Assembly (NCBI RefSeq): GCF_000189635.1
Contig: NW_002476571.1
Location: forward strand, 248,001 to 312,000
Reading direction: 5' to 3'
DNA: 64,000 nucleotides
Source: Tetrahymena thermophila SB210
Lineage: Eukaryota > Ciliophora > Oligohymenophorea > Hymenostomatida > Tetrahymenidae
Part shown: piece by piece, positions 12,801-23,950 of the stretch
Numbering within the stretch: the stretch's first letter is position 1
How the letters are laid out: each line of letters begins with the position of its first letter
Made by a program: the position numbers and the translations under genes
The notes under the pieces: model-generated
The model's input: only the letters and a program-made list of their open reading frames with translations
What the model was told of the DNA's origin: nothing
The model's database searches: none

Positions 12801-15800
12801 TTTAGTAAGAATTTGAATCATTTTATACCTTATCTAACTATTTTAATATTTTATTAAGAAAAAAATATATAAAAATTGAATTTATTAAATAATTTTAGCG
12901 AAAATAAAGGATATTTATATAAAAGTAAAAAAAAAATAAATTAAAAAAATTACTTAAAATATATTAGCAATTTAATTTGTATCATAAGAAATAACTTCAA
13001 TTTAGTTTTAATTATCAATTAGCATAACCAAATCAAGTATTTCATCCACAACTATTTGGCTTTATTAATTAAATTAATACTATAATTAGATAGTTTACAT
13101 AACCACTTGAGTATATATGTTATATATTACGATAGAATTACTGTAAGAAGAAAATAGCATTACTTATATTTGATCAGAGAAAAAATAAAACTTTTAGTTA
13201 AAAAATAATATAAAACTGTTTGTACAATTTGAAATTTATTTATTTTACCTTAAACAGATTTTCATAAGTTTAAGTACTAAATGGTGGGAAAGATGTATCC
13301 AACAACTTATATGTATCTAAATTAAATATTTTAAAGCTTTAACTTTGATAATCTCCAATAATTATGTTGCTACCAAAGTCATTATAATATATAGAATAAG
13401 GTAAAAAGTTTGCTGAATATTTAACAAACTTATAAATTTATTCTTTTAAAGAATACACTCTTAAACTATATTAACTATAAAAGATGATCAACTATTTTTG
13501 TCTTTAAATAATAGTCCCATAAAACAAATGTTATGTAAACGGATAGTTGTTAGTGATGCAATTTATAGAAATATCCTTTATAAATGATTTATGAAAAAAT
13601 ATTTTAAATTTTTTATTTTAAAATTTATATTTACTTACCTTTAAGTTGAATATGCAATCTTACAAGGTATCTAGAAAAGCCATGTATCCTAATTCTATAT
13701 CGTATGCAAGATTCATAAATAATTATTAAGACACGTAATGAAAAAGCTTTTTAATTTTTTTAATGTCAAATAAGTAAAGAAAGAAATTAAGTAAATGTTA
13801 AATAAATTTTTACAATTTCAAAATTAGATGAACTAATTAAAACAAGATGATATCCAACAACTATTACCATATAATTTTAATATGGATAATAAAATCCTTT
13901 GTTATCGTACATATGATAGTACCTGTAATTTTATGGAGTTAGATTAACAAGTTGTATGAAATCAATAGCAATTTATGCTATTATCTTTTGGTATTTTATC
14001 ACACTTATTTAATTTGTATATATATTTAACTATATATCTAACTCATAAATATTAACAACATATTAGTATGGTGGTTATGTATTTTAAAAATCATTATTTT
14101 AATATTCATAACAAAATATTTATTCTACGTCTGCCATTTACTATAACCAGTTATTATTAGCAGATAGAGGAATTTAAATATCGTTAAATTGATATGTATT
14201 ATAATTATAACTTTATGATACCTTATATTTAAAAAAAAAAATGTTTAGAATTAAAAATTAATTTTATATATTAATTTATTTTACCTACTACAATTAAATA
14301 TTTGGATCATCTAAACTAATTATAAGAGAGACCTAGGTATTTATAAATATTATCTAATTTTATTTATGTAAAATAGTCTACATGTTCTACCCATAGTACC
14401 CGTTTTGGTATAGTATGAGCTAATTAGTATCTCCATCATAGTATACTAAAAAGTAAGTTTAGCTGAGAATAAATACTTTGTTACTATAACTAATGAAATA
14501 TGCTATGTATTCACCAGTAGGTACTTCCTAGTTTTAAAATATATATATATATAACTTTTTAAATATTATTTTATATTGATATTACTTATAGGACCTTATT
14601 ATTTTAGGTAGAGACAATTTAAACGGTATTATAAGGTTTTAAGCTAAAGATCTAATAGCTTAAATCAGGAGATAAATAATAAGAAATAATTTTTGTATAT
14701 TTACTAAATAAATTTTTCTAATAATTGTTTAGAAGGCTTATACTTATTATTCCTCCAAAATAATCAGAATAATAAATAGTATCTTAGTTTAAATTGAAAA
14801 ACCCTAATTAAACCGTACAAATATTATCAAATATTTTAGAGACATAAACAGGATTTTACTATTTTTTAAAAAATGTTTTTCTAATTAATTTGATTAAAAT
14901 AAATATAATTAATTACATCTTTGTAAACATTGTAGATCAATATTTATTTGAGGAAAAAATCTTCCAAACGTAAGAAACAAATAATATCACCTGTTTTCTG
15001 TGAAACTTAAACATCTTTTACTATCTATCTTATTGAGAATTTGTAGTTGTATTAGTTGTTTATTTAGCTAAATTGAAAAATATGAAGTTGTCTTAATTCT
15101 GCATAAATGTCACTGATTTCTAAATTATTAATATAAACTATTAAAGTTTTTGTACTCTGAATATAGAAAGGTTAATTAAAGTAAGATATTTGGGTAGGTG
15201 TAATATCTATATCACTAAACTAGTTTTCTAAAAGTATTTCAAAAGTATATAAATTCAATTCTCTAACTGTCAATACACCATTTCTTATTCCAGTAAGTAT
15301 TAATTTTTCTTCTTCTTATATAGCTATAAAATTGTATAACATAAAACCTTGAACATCTTTTTTGTCAGGATAATAAAAATCATCCCAAAAATAAAATTAT
15401 TTAGCAATCTATCTTGATTCTAAATCATATTAGTAAGCAATACCATGGCCTTTTAGTTCTAATATTTAATTATTTGTAGCAGTATTTAAAAAATTAACTG
15501 TTGGCAAATAAAATTAGAATTAAGCATAAGATTAAGAATGTTATTCAGATGAGAAATACATTTAACTAGAATTTACAGAAGTTAATTCGCTTTAAGTGAG
15601 CTCTTAAATTTACATATCTTATATTATTTTAGTTAACAAATATATTTTATCATTATTTTGAAAAATTTCTAAAGAAGTTAGTGAGCAAACTAAAGGTTAA
15701 GATAATTTAACAGTATAAGAAAGAGTAAAACTATTTGAGTTAAGGTTGAAAATGTAAAGCAGATCTTGCTTCTGAGAGAAATAGATATCTTTAGTCTTCC

Positions 15801-18316
15801 AAAAGCAGTCAGAATCAAAGAAAGTAGGTGGTAAAGTTCTTGTAATTTCTGTAACTTATTTATTTAAGCTAATTTAGAATACTTAAGTGGCTGTTTAATT
15901 TTGACCACCAATTAGAGTCAAAGTCTATATATTTAGATATAAATATTTTATTTTAATATTAATAAAATAGTATTTATTACTTTATTAGATCTCATTATTG
16001 AATATAGAATAGTCTGTGGAGTGATAGATTTGATTAGTATAGGAGCTTGACCAAATATTATTAAGTAAAAATCTATTTTATTATTTTAGTAGAACACCCA
16101 CATATTTTGCGTATCTAAATTTTCAATTTAAAGTGTGTTCTACGATGAATACTATAAAAGTATATTCTTGTTAAATGATTAATCATAATAAAAAATTGTA
16201 TTTGTTTTGTTGATAGCAAGGATAAATTGATCATTTTTTTACTAATAATTTTAAACGCTCAGTATTTAATTTAACATATCTGATGAATTATCAACAATAG
16301 AAAATTAATCAGATTTGAAGTTATATTAGACTATAAAACCTGTTTATGTCAAAAAAGTCATTTTCATTCCATCTAAGTAATACACATTATTTATTTATTA
16401 ATTAAATGTAATATTTTATGATAAAAGTAAACCACTAGAGATATAAAAATTGAAGACTTAGGTATCCATATTCATACAAGATAATATTTTATTTTGAGTT
16501 GATTATTCTACTAGCTGCACACAATTTGCGATCTGTTATTAAATTTTGAAGTTTAAATAGGAAAAAACATAAATAATTTATTTACAGATGTTAATTATGG
16601 AAAATTATAATAAGCTAAAGTTACAAGCTAAGGAATTGATTTCACAATAACTTTACCATATTCATCAATCTAAAGCATAGTGCTATTATCTATTTTTTAA
16701 AATTAAAAAAAATATCAAATACTTCTTTTTTATAAAAAACAAGTAATTTAATAAAGCGCTTCAAAGATTACTATTCTTGCGGTAGCGCTACCACAAGAAT
16801 TTTAATCCTGGAAGCGCTATAAATGAGTTGCCATTTTTTGATAAAAAAAGTAAAATATTTAAATGATTGTTTATACAATTTTATAAAATATTTTAAATTT
16901 TAATTATTTATTAAATGAGCTTTTAATTACTTTTACTTAAAGAAATAATGATAAAATTCAGCATTTTAAAAATCTACTTTTTATTTAAACTTATTGAATT
17001 TAAAAATAATCATTTAATTTAGAACTTTATTACCATGATAACTCTTTGTAAAATTTAATAATGCAATTCGCAATAAAATATTAAATAAGCAAACTTTAGT
17101 TTAAAATATAGTAAGCTATAAAGTAAAAATAGAATTGGAAATTCATTACAAATTGAGCGATTTAAACTTTGAATTATATCCAAATTCCTCTTTTGCATTT
17201 AAGACAATGCTTTTTTTGTATGTTAATAAGAGTTTTCCGTTATTTTTTAGTAAATATTTTAATAAGTTTTTTTATAAATATTCGATCATTTAAAAATGGA
17301 GTATATTTAAAAAAAATCACTTAAAATTATGAATACTTTCATGATAATAAGTTTTTTAATAGATTATTACCTTAAAAATTATTTTAAAATAATAATGTTT
17401 TATAAAATTATTTGTAAATTATATTGATAAAATTTAAATAAATTCAATAAGTATAATTAAATTATATTTTATGAATTTGATCATTATTTATGAATATCAA
17501 TGATACTACAAATTTAGAAAAAAGAAAATATAATGAAATTTAATCAATTCATTTAAATTTATTTTGTTATCATGAACTGATTTTTTTTGGAAAAAGCAGT
17601 AAAATTAGTGTTTTTTTGTAGATCTTTTTTACAAAATAACTTTTTCCTTACATCTAAACGCCAATTAATTAAAATATTGAATGATATTAAATTAAATAAA
17701 ATAACAAAAAACATAAATTAGCCTAATTATAGTTTTTACCTTCACTGATGGATGTACTATAGAACTATATTTAACCAACTGCTTACGATTCAGGTATATA
17801 AGATAAGAATGGGCAGATTTATAGTTAAATGCATGTGTTAGAAGACGGATCTAAGGAATAACTATTAGATTAAATGCTGCATTCATATACGCACTCTCCA
17901 TCAAGTAAATATTAGCTATCTTCACAATTCGCAATGCATCCTTACTGGAATAAAAAAAATGCAATGGTTTTTTTAAAAAATAGTGATTAAGTTACTTTAT
18001 TCTATGGGTCCAAAGAGTATCCAGGTTAGCATTAATAGCATTCAGTAGATGAGCAGCTTAAGCAAAATTTAGAAGCACAAGAAATGCATTCCATGTTAAA
18101 GTTTTCGTATGTTCCACTAGGACAAGATTAGACACAATTATAGCTATTCTGATCAAAATAAAATGGGTATTTACATCCAAGGCACTCAAAGTTTTTATCG
18201 CTAGAGCAATCTTAGCATGCCTAGTTACATTAACTAACACCATCTTTTTGACCAAAAGAAAGGAAAGTTATATTCAGCATTAAATGGATAATTATCAAAG
18301 TCTTCTACTTCATCAT
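6807..18316 (-). CDS. Giant multidomain membrane protein, copy A (signal peptide, Cys-rich, beta-helix, about 7 TM)
   Basis: I reconstructed 15 exons: 17996-18316, 17740-17944, 16586-16689, 15981-16532, 14917-15924, 14586-14858, 14285-14527, 13814-14221, 13639-13746, 13249-13575, 12954-13190, 9009-12837, 7540-8594, 6979-7481 and 6807-6906. They sum to about 3,090 residues with every junction in phase and no internal TGA. Domains: signal peptide MKQKTLIIIHLMLNITF; furin-like Cys-rich module (residues about 22-170); a beta-strand-rich region suggestive of propellers (about 200-1750); right-handed beta-helix with GGA repeats at about 2249, 2277, 2305 and 2331; Cys-rich collar CSIGHVGAICESC; about seven hydrophobic segments (2644-3001) with KILINYLQ and NLDC in the first loop; tail ending DKNLK. 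Two ATGs are adjacent; the second (18313) aligns with copies B and C. I infer a cell-surface receptor or adhesin. The overall architecture resembles protist beta-helix/7TM proteins; the ligand is unknown. Confidence 0.9.
8595..9008 (-). other. Intron 12 of giant gene A
   Basis: A 414-bp intron separates the beta-helix exon from the collar/7TM exon. Splicing joins G to GT and yields ...CQQG-NYCLQDP. The intron is 776 bp in copy B and 447-448 bp in C and D. Confidence 0.8.
16690..17739 (-). other. Intron 2 of giant gene A (1,050 bp)
   Basis: This long intron lies between the Cys-rich module (exons 1-2) and the body of the gene. Exon 2 ends in phase 1 (GAA G) and exon 3 starts AT AAT AGC, giving Asp-Asn-Ser in frame. 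Copies B (34712-35840) and C (53541-54654) have the same phase and a similar length. Most other introns here are 51-116 bp. It contains a 64-bp palindrome (16755-16818). No other gene seen inside. Confidence 0.8.
16755..16818. repeat. 64-bp imperfect palindrome with three AGCGCT cores
   Basis: AGCGCT occurs at 16755, 16784 and 16813, exactly 29 bp apart. The two 23-bp spacers are inverted copies of each other at 18 of 23 positions. The centre, ATTCTTGCGGTAGC / GCTACCACAAGAAT (16773-16800), is a 28-bp dyad with one mismatched pair. It is far GC-richer than the surroundings and is absent from intron 2 of copies B and C. Confidence 0.8.
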
Positions 18317-18509
18317 CTTTTAAATATTTTTTTGTATTATTGCTTATAATTTTTAGTTTTTTATCAATATTCTTGCAAATACACTTTTCTAAAATAAAGA
18401 AATCGCTTTTAAATACAATGAGAAAAATCAAGAACTTTTGAAATTATAATAATAAGATCACTATTTTATTTGTAAATTTAAAAGATAAAGACTCTCTATT
18501 CTAAATGTT

Positions 18510-18730
18510 AATGAATAATAGGAACTCTTCCTCATTTAAAATTAAAAAACTAATAATTATCATCTTATCATCATAAAAATCATCACCCAATAATCCCAAC
18601 CACACCATCCCATCACCATACATTCAATTTCGAAGTTGTTTGTGCTTCTGGCGAGCATGAAAAACGTGTTTGTGTGTTTGTGAACACAGTGAGCACAATA
18701 GCAGAAGGCCTACAATCTATTCAAAAAAAT
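18510..18730 (-). promoter_or_regulatory. Conserved upstream region of giant gene A
   Basis: It begins about 200 bases before the start codon. A GGAACTCTTCC motif, then a C-rich CATCAC/CCCATCACC stretch, a TTTCGAA dyad and a GTG/GAGCA-rich stretch ending AATCTATTCAAAAAAA recur in the same order before copies B (36610-36800) and C (55430-55610). Shared order and position suggest promoter or 5' leader function. Duplication alone could also explain it. Confidence 0.4.
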
Positions 18731-18825
18731 AATAATAAAAAAACAAATATACCACAACTATTAAAATAAAATAACTAAATTCCAAACTAGAAAATTAAAA
18801 CAATCAAATTAGATTAATATCACTG

Positions 18826-19430
18826 TTTTTTTTAAAAAGTGATTTTTTCTTACCTGAAATAATTAGGATTTAGAGTAATTAGAATTCAAATGTTATCAAA
18901 GATAATATAAAATTTAAAGTTTTTTTCTTCAAAAAATATATGAAAATTAAATAATATATAATAACAAAAATTATGTTATAAAAATTCGATATCTTATGCA
19001 AACAAAGCAAAAAATACTTTACATATTATTTATTTACTTTATTTTAAGCACAAAAATTTAATGAAAATTACGAAATATGTATCCAAAATAATACCTTTAA
19101 TGTATAGACATGGAGAGTATTTTGGATTTTTAAATTTTTTTTCTCATTTTTTAAATTTCATTCGTTGGCTATTTAATAAATAAACAGATTGAAAATCTAA
19201 TTAACCTTTATCTTTTCTTATAAAAAATTCAAAAAAATAGGTAGTTTCAAAGAACACTAAATGTGCTTAAATAAACCTTAATTTACTTAAATTATTTTTA
19301 TTGTATTTTCATTGAAGAAAAACCATAGATTAAATATAAATTTTTAATAGATGTGATTATAAGTTTCTATAATAAATCTTATGTGAAATATTATTATTAA
19401 ATACAATAGAATATAGTCATTAATAAAATA
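18826..19430. repeat. Dispersed repeat R1, copy 1
   Basis: The first half (to about 19130: GTGATTTTTTCTTACC... through AATACCTTTAAT...GAGAGTATTTTGG) recurs at 21186-21485 and in part at 58105-58205. The second half (from about 19185: GATTGAAAATCTAATTAACC... through ATTATAAGTTTCTATAATAA) recurs at 21655-21760, 57820-58035 and 58258-58520. No convincing frame; probably a non-coding or decayed element. Confidence 0.65.
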
Positions 19431-19996
19431 ATATTATTATAAATTAATATATCAAAATAGTGTAAAAAAAAAAAATAAATTAATTTTATAATTATTTTTA
19501 ATTTTTATTCAAATTTTAATAGGTAAAATATTATTAATAAATACTATTTTAAATGATGTATTAAAGGTTAAATCTTTAGAAATTATTTTATTAAAATGGA
19601 AATATTAAAAATTATTGATTTTAAAAAATAAATGAAAATTTAAATTTTATATTCATTCATTAATACTTGCTCATTTCGAACATTATTTGAAGGTGAAATA
19701 AAAAACTATAATTTCCAAAATTAAACAATTATAACAATTTTTTTTATCTTTTTTAGTGAATCTGTAATGTTAATATTTTTTCCCTTGTTTTAGGTACTTG
19801 AAATACCTTTGTCATAAATGGCCTCTTTAGTATATTTCGTTAGGTATATTTAATATATAGAGAAATAGGGGGTCTAGCGCACTTGTGATTATTTTTATAA
19901 AAATTTTTTTTTTTATTTTTTAAATCTAAAAAACTATTTGAAGAATTTCATAGAGAGTGAGGACAAAAAGTCCTGGACCCTACTTCTCTTACATAT

Positions 19997-20451
19997 TCAA
20001 ACTGAACAAATACATTCAAATATTTACAAATTAATTAATTTTATGGAGTTATATTTAATTTAAAAATCAGAAGAGCGAATCGAAATCAGCTAAGAAGAAA
20101 GCTGATAAGTCCAATATGATCCATTAATAGCTTGGATGCAAGAAGTATATCGCTTAGCATAAGTAGAAACTTCAGTATTATTCTTAGTAGTTGGATCTAT
20201 AATAAAAGTAGTAAAACAAGCATTAGCACAATTTAAATAGGAATTGAAGCTACCATTATTAGATGTGCAAAAGATACAATTCGAGTAAGCAACTGCAGCA
20301 TAAATTTAAGTAGTATATATACAATTGGGAGTCTTCATAGCTGAAATACAATTTAATGAAGTTTAAAGAGCAGAAAAGTTAATCCAAGAGGGAGTTTCAA
20401 CGCATTGGATAGCTTTCAAAGCAATAATTGCTAATAAGCGAGGGCTTTCAT
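19997..20451 (-). pseudogene. Frameshifted small secreted-protein gene (S1)
   Basis: On the - strand an ATG is followed by a signal-peptide-like start (MKALA...). One base is then missing relative to its relative S2, which reads CTCGCCTTATTA where this one reads CTCGCTTATTA. After the shift the frame stays open to TGA at 19997 with TAA/TAG as Gln, encoding roughly 135 further residues rich in Ser, Thr and Asn with about nine cysteines (for example SNCIFC and LNCANAC). I do not recognise the family. Either a pseudogene with a single lesion or a sequence error hiding a short secreted protein of about 150 residues. It lies between giant genes A and B. Confidence 0.6.
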
Positions 20452-22179
20452 ATTACTTTTTTATTTAATTTATAATTTTTAGAAATCTTCAATAGATTTA
20501 AAATAAGTAGGTTTTAAATTTTGAATTAGTGATAGATTAGCAGCAAAAGAGATTTGAAATCAATAATTACTTTAATAAAATGGGTATATTTAAAAGTCTC
20601 TCAACTTAATTCAAGGTATTTTGAAAGATAAGTAAGTAAGAAATAATTTTAACAATTTAGAAGAGAAATTGTAAGGAAGGAGGAAAAATATTTACATTAA
20701 AATAAAAAGAAACTGGAAATCATTGTTTATTTTTTGAACGTTTTACAGTTATAGATAAAATTAATGTCTTTCATATTTACATAGTAACTGCTTTCAATTA
20801 GAAAATTTAACAAAAGAAAGATAAAATAAAAATTTTTATCAAAATTTGAACTTATAAGTTTAAACCTTTAAAGAAATTCTTTTGTCTCTATTAATTTGAA
20901 AATTATTTAAATAGATTAATAATAAATAACTTTTGCTGAAAAATCTGCCAATGGATCGTAGAAAATACAAAATTTGTTATTGATAAAGTGTTAATATTTA
21001 GAAAAATATTTTAATTAATAAAAACCTTGATCTCAATTGTAATCAGGTAACTTATTAAATTACTTGACTACCCTCAAATAATATATCTATTAATAGATTC
21101 AAGAATATATATTTACCTTGTATATCTTAATGTTACAAATTATAGAGGAAAAAACTGGGAGGATATAAGTATTTTTAGTTAGTATTTTTTAAAAAAAAGT
21201 GATTTTTTTCTTAGCTTAATTAATGAGGATTTAGAGTTATTAGAATTCAAAAGATATCAAAGATAATATTGAAATTAGCTAAATTTAAATATTTTTTCTT
21301 CTAAAGACAATAAGAATGAAATAATATAAATTTACAAAAATAATACTTTATATTTTATGTAAAAAAAGCAAAAAATAGTTTAAAATTAATTTATTTACTT
21401 TATTTTAAGCACAATAATTTAAAGCAAATTAAGAGATATGCCTCAAAAATAATACCTTTAATAAAGAGGCTTGGAGAGTATTTTGGTTTTTATTTATATT
21501 AGTAAATAATCAGAAATTTTGTTGTTAAAGTTATCAAATTTTATATTAAATAAATTATTTCATTATTACCTAAAATTATTATATTTATTTACTGAATTTT
21601 TCAAAAAAGACATTTTCTCGCATTTTATAAATTTCATTTTCGCAGGCTAATTTATCAATAATTGATTGAAAATCTAGTTAGCCAGCCTTCTATTTTCCTC
21701 ATAAAAAATTTAAAAAACATCTAGTATATTTTCATTTAAGAAAAAACATAGATTAAATTACAAAAATTTAAAAACTGGAGTGAATTTTTTTAATTTCGCT
21801 TAAAACTTATGAGTTTCTTCATGATAGAACATTTTTACATATAATCATATGTAAATTATATTAATATAATTAAAAAAATTCAATGAATATAGTTAAATTC
21901 AATATTATGAATTTGATCTTTACCTATGATTATTTTAAAAATTTAGAAAAAAATAAAATATGATGCTTATTTTAAAAGAAAAAACATTCACTCTATATTT
22001 TTTGTTGTTGATCTTGTACTGAAATTTTTTTCCTGTTTCTTTTATGAAAACAAATTTATTAACATTTTTCATTACAATTCGATTTTATCTTAATTCATTT
22101 AATTAAATTATTGATGGTTTATTTAAAATGATAAAAGCAACAAAAAACATAAATTATATGCCTAAATTATGGCTTTTAT
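20452..22179. other. Spacer with S-block flank and repeat R1 copy 2
   Basis: From 20452 to about 21180 the sequence is the upstream flank of S1 and aligns loosely with 56543-57270 upstream of S2. From 21186 to 21760 it is repeat R1 copy 2. The rest (21760-22179) resembles giant-gene intron 2 sequence next to orphan module F1. No gene supported. Confidence 0.6.
21186..21760. repeat. Dispersed repeat R1, copy 2
   Basis: It aligns with 18826-19430: GTGATTTTTTTCTTA, GAGGATTTAGAGTTATTAGAATTCAAA, TTATTTACTTTATTTTAAGCACAA and GGAGAGTATTTTGG occur in the same order. It carries an internal stretch of about 130 bases, lacking in copy 1, before the GATTGAAAATCTAG part. Confidence 0.65.
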
Positions 22180-22740
22180 CTTCACTAATTAATGTGCTAA
22201 AGAATGATATTTTACCAACCGCATATGACGTAGAAATATAATATAATAAAGGGCACATTTATAGCTAAATGGCTGTGTTAGAAGTTGTATCTAAAAAATA
22301 ACTATTAGTTTAAATACTGGATTCATATAAGCTCTCTACATCAAGTAAATAATATCCATCATAACATTCGAATCCTTATTGGAGTAAAAAAAATGCAATG
22401 ATATTTTTAAAAATTAAATGAATAAGTTACTTTTTCCAGTGGGTTCTCTGAGTATCAAGGTTAGCATTAATAAATAGAATTCAGTAATAAGTAGCTTGAG
22501 CAATATTTATAAGCGCAAGAAATGCATTTTATGTTTTAGTTTTCATATTTTCTACAAGGACAAAATTAAATGCTATTTTGATCAAAATAAAATGGGTATT
22601 TAATTCCAATATACTCAAAAATTATATCGTTATAGCAATCTTAACAGACAGAGTTTAATCAGCAAACACCATATATTTGATCAAAAAAAGGAAAGTTATA
22701 TTCTGTATCAAATCTATTATTATCAAAGTCTTCAATTCAT
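22180..22740 (-). pseudogene. Orphan 5' Cys-rich module of the giant gene, broken (F1)
   Basis: This aligns with exons 1-2 and intron 1 of the giant genes (start region, signal peptide, Cys module, ...ISE end). The start codon is followed two codons later by TGA (ATG AAT TGA), and another TGA lies near the signal cleavage region. The intron 1 acceptor has changed from CAG to CAA and the intron 2 donor GT is lost (GAAGATAAAAG). No downstream giant-gene body follows it. It is a decayed duplicate of the module alone, lying upstream of copy A and next to F2. Confidence 0.8.
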
Positions 22741-23378
22741 TAACTTTTAAATATTATTTGATGTATTAGTTGCTTGTTAGCAACATTCTTAATAATTAAA
22801 TTTTTCCAAAGTAAAAATATCAACTTTAAATACAATGAGAAAAATCAATACCTTTTGGATTTATTATTATCACTTTTTTATTTTACTGATTACATATTTT
22901 AAAAATATAGATGCTCTAATCTAAATGTTTATGAATAAGTTTTCAAAAATTTTTGAGATGAAAAGAAATAATAAATATTTACATAAATTATTTTATAAAA
23001 AATTCTAAATTTGTAAGTTATATTGAAAAAATTAAAATAAATTCAATAAATATAATTAAAATCTATATTGTGAATTCGATCTTTATCTATGAATTTGATG
23101 CTATTAATTTAGAAAAAAATAAAATATAATTCTCTTTAATCTTTTCATTTAAATTTATTTTGCTAATTCACTGATTTAAAAGAAAAGCATTTTTACTCTT
23201 TTGTTTTTTTGTTGATCTTTTTTAATAAAAATTTTTTTTCCTCTTTCTTTTAAGAAAAAAATTTTATTGACATTATTAATTTCATTTTGATTATATCTTA
23301 ATTCATTTAAGTATATTATTGAATGGTTATTTAAATTAAAAAAGCAACAAAAAACATAAATTATATGTCTGTTTCTAT
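22741..23378. other. Spacer between orphan modules F1 and F2
   Basis: AT-rich sequence made of the 5' flank of F1 and, from about 22960, sequence resembling the start of giant-gene intron 2 adjoining F2 (AATTCAATAAATATAATTAAA..., GATTTAAAAGAAAAGCA). A frame at 23176-23421 is only read-through of the degenerate module end into this flank. Confidence 0.55.
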
Positions 23379-23950
23379 CTTGACTGATGGATGAGCTAAA
23401 GAATGATATTTGACCAACCACTTAAGTTGCAGGAATATAAGATAATAAAGAGCTGATTTATATATAAATTCATGTTAGAATATGGTAAAAAATAACTATT
23501 AGATTACATGCTGGATTCATATACGCTTTCTCCATTTTGTAAATATTAACCATCTTAGCAATTCGTGTGCATCCTTACTTGAGTAAAAAAAATGTAATAA
23601 TGTTAAGAAAACTAAATGATTAAGTTACTTTATCCTATGGGTTCACTTAGTATCGAGGTTAGCATTAATAGCATTTAGTAGTTGAGAAGCTTGAAAAAAA
23701 TTTATAAGCGCAAGAAAGGTATTATTTTAGTTTTCATATCTTCTACAAGGACAAAATTAAATGCAATTATATTTATTCTGATCAAAATAAAATGGGTATT
23801 TGCATCCAAGGAATACAAATCTTTTATTGTTAGAGGAATCTTAACAGACATGGTTACATTAAGAAACATCATACTCTTGTCCAAAACAAAGAAACAAAGG
23901 AAAGTTATATTTAATATTAAATGAATAATTATCAAAATCATAAATTTCAT
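23379..23950 (-). pseudogene. Orphan 5' Cys-rich module of the giant gene, broken (F2)
   Basis: A second decayed copy of exons 1-2. The signal peptide is still good (MKFMILIIIHLILNITF), but an 8-base net insertion just after it (CTTTGTTTCTTTGTTTTGG versus CTTTGTTTTGG in copy C) puts the Cys-rich part out of frame. The shifted frame from this ATG runs 82 residues and lacks the Cys pattern. Several module cysteines are also changed. The intron 2 donor is destroyed (CAAGATAG). No gene body follows. Confidence 0.8.

Larger units (their letters stand above)
18317..19996. other. Upstream spacer of giant gene A
   Basis: About 1.7 kb without a convincing gene. It holds the conserved upstream block of giant genes (18510-18730) and dispersed repeat R1 (18826-19430). 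The remainder (19430-19996) is AT-rich, apart from a slightly GC-richer patch around 19790-19890 in which I recognise nothing. Confidence 0.6.

Noticed and set aside
14532..14552. ATATATAT run as a special element
   Set aside because: It lies in a short intron and is a simple AT microsatellite, expected at this base composition.
18058..18431. Two overlapping minus-strand ATG frames (65 residues each)
   Set aside because: They are other-frame shadows of exon 1 of giant gene A. The true frame begins at the adjacent ATG, has a signal peptide and a clear Cys pattern, and continues across introns. The same applies to 36093-36356 and 54926-55171.
23682..23950. Opposite-strand frames of about 80 residues
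   Set aside because: Both overlap the degenerate module F2. The minus-strand frame is the frameshifted product of F2; the plus-strand frame is antisense to it.
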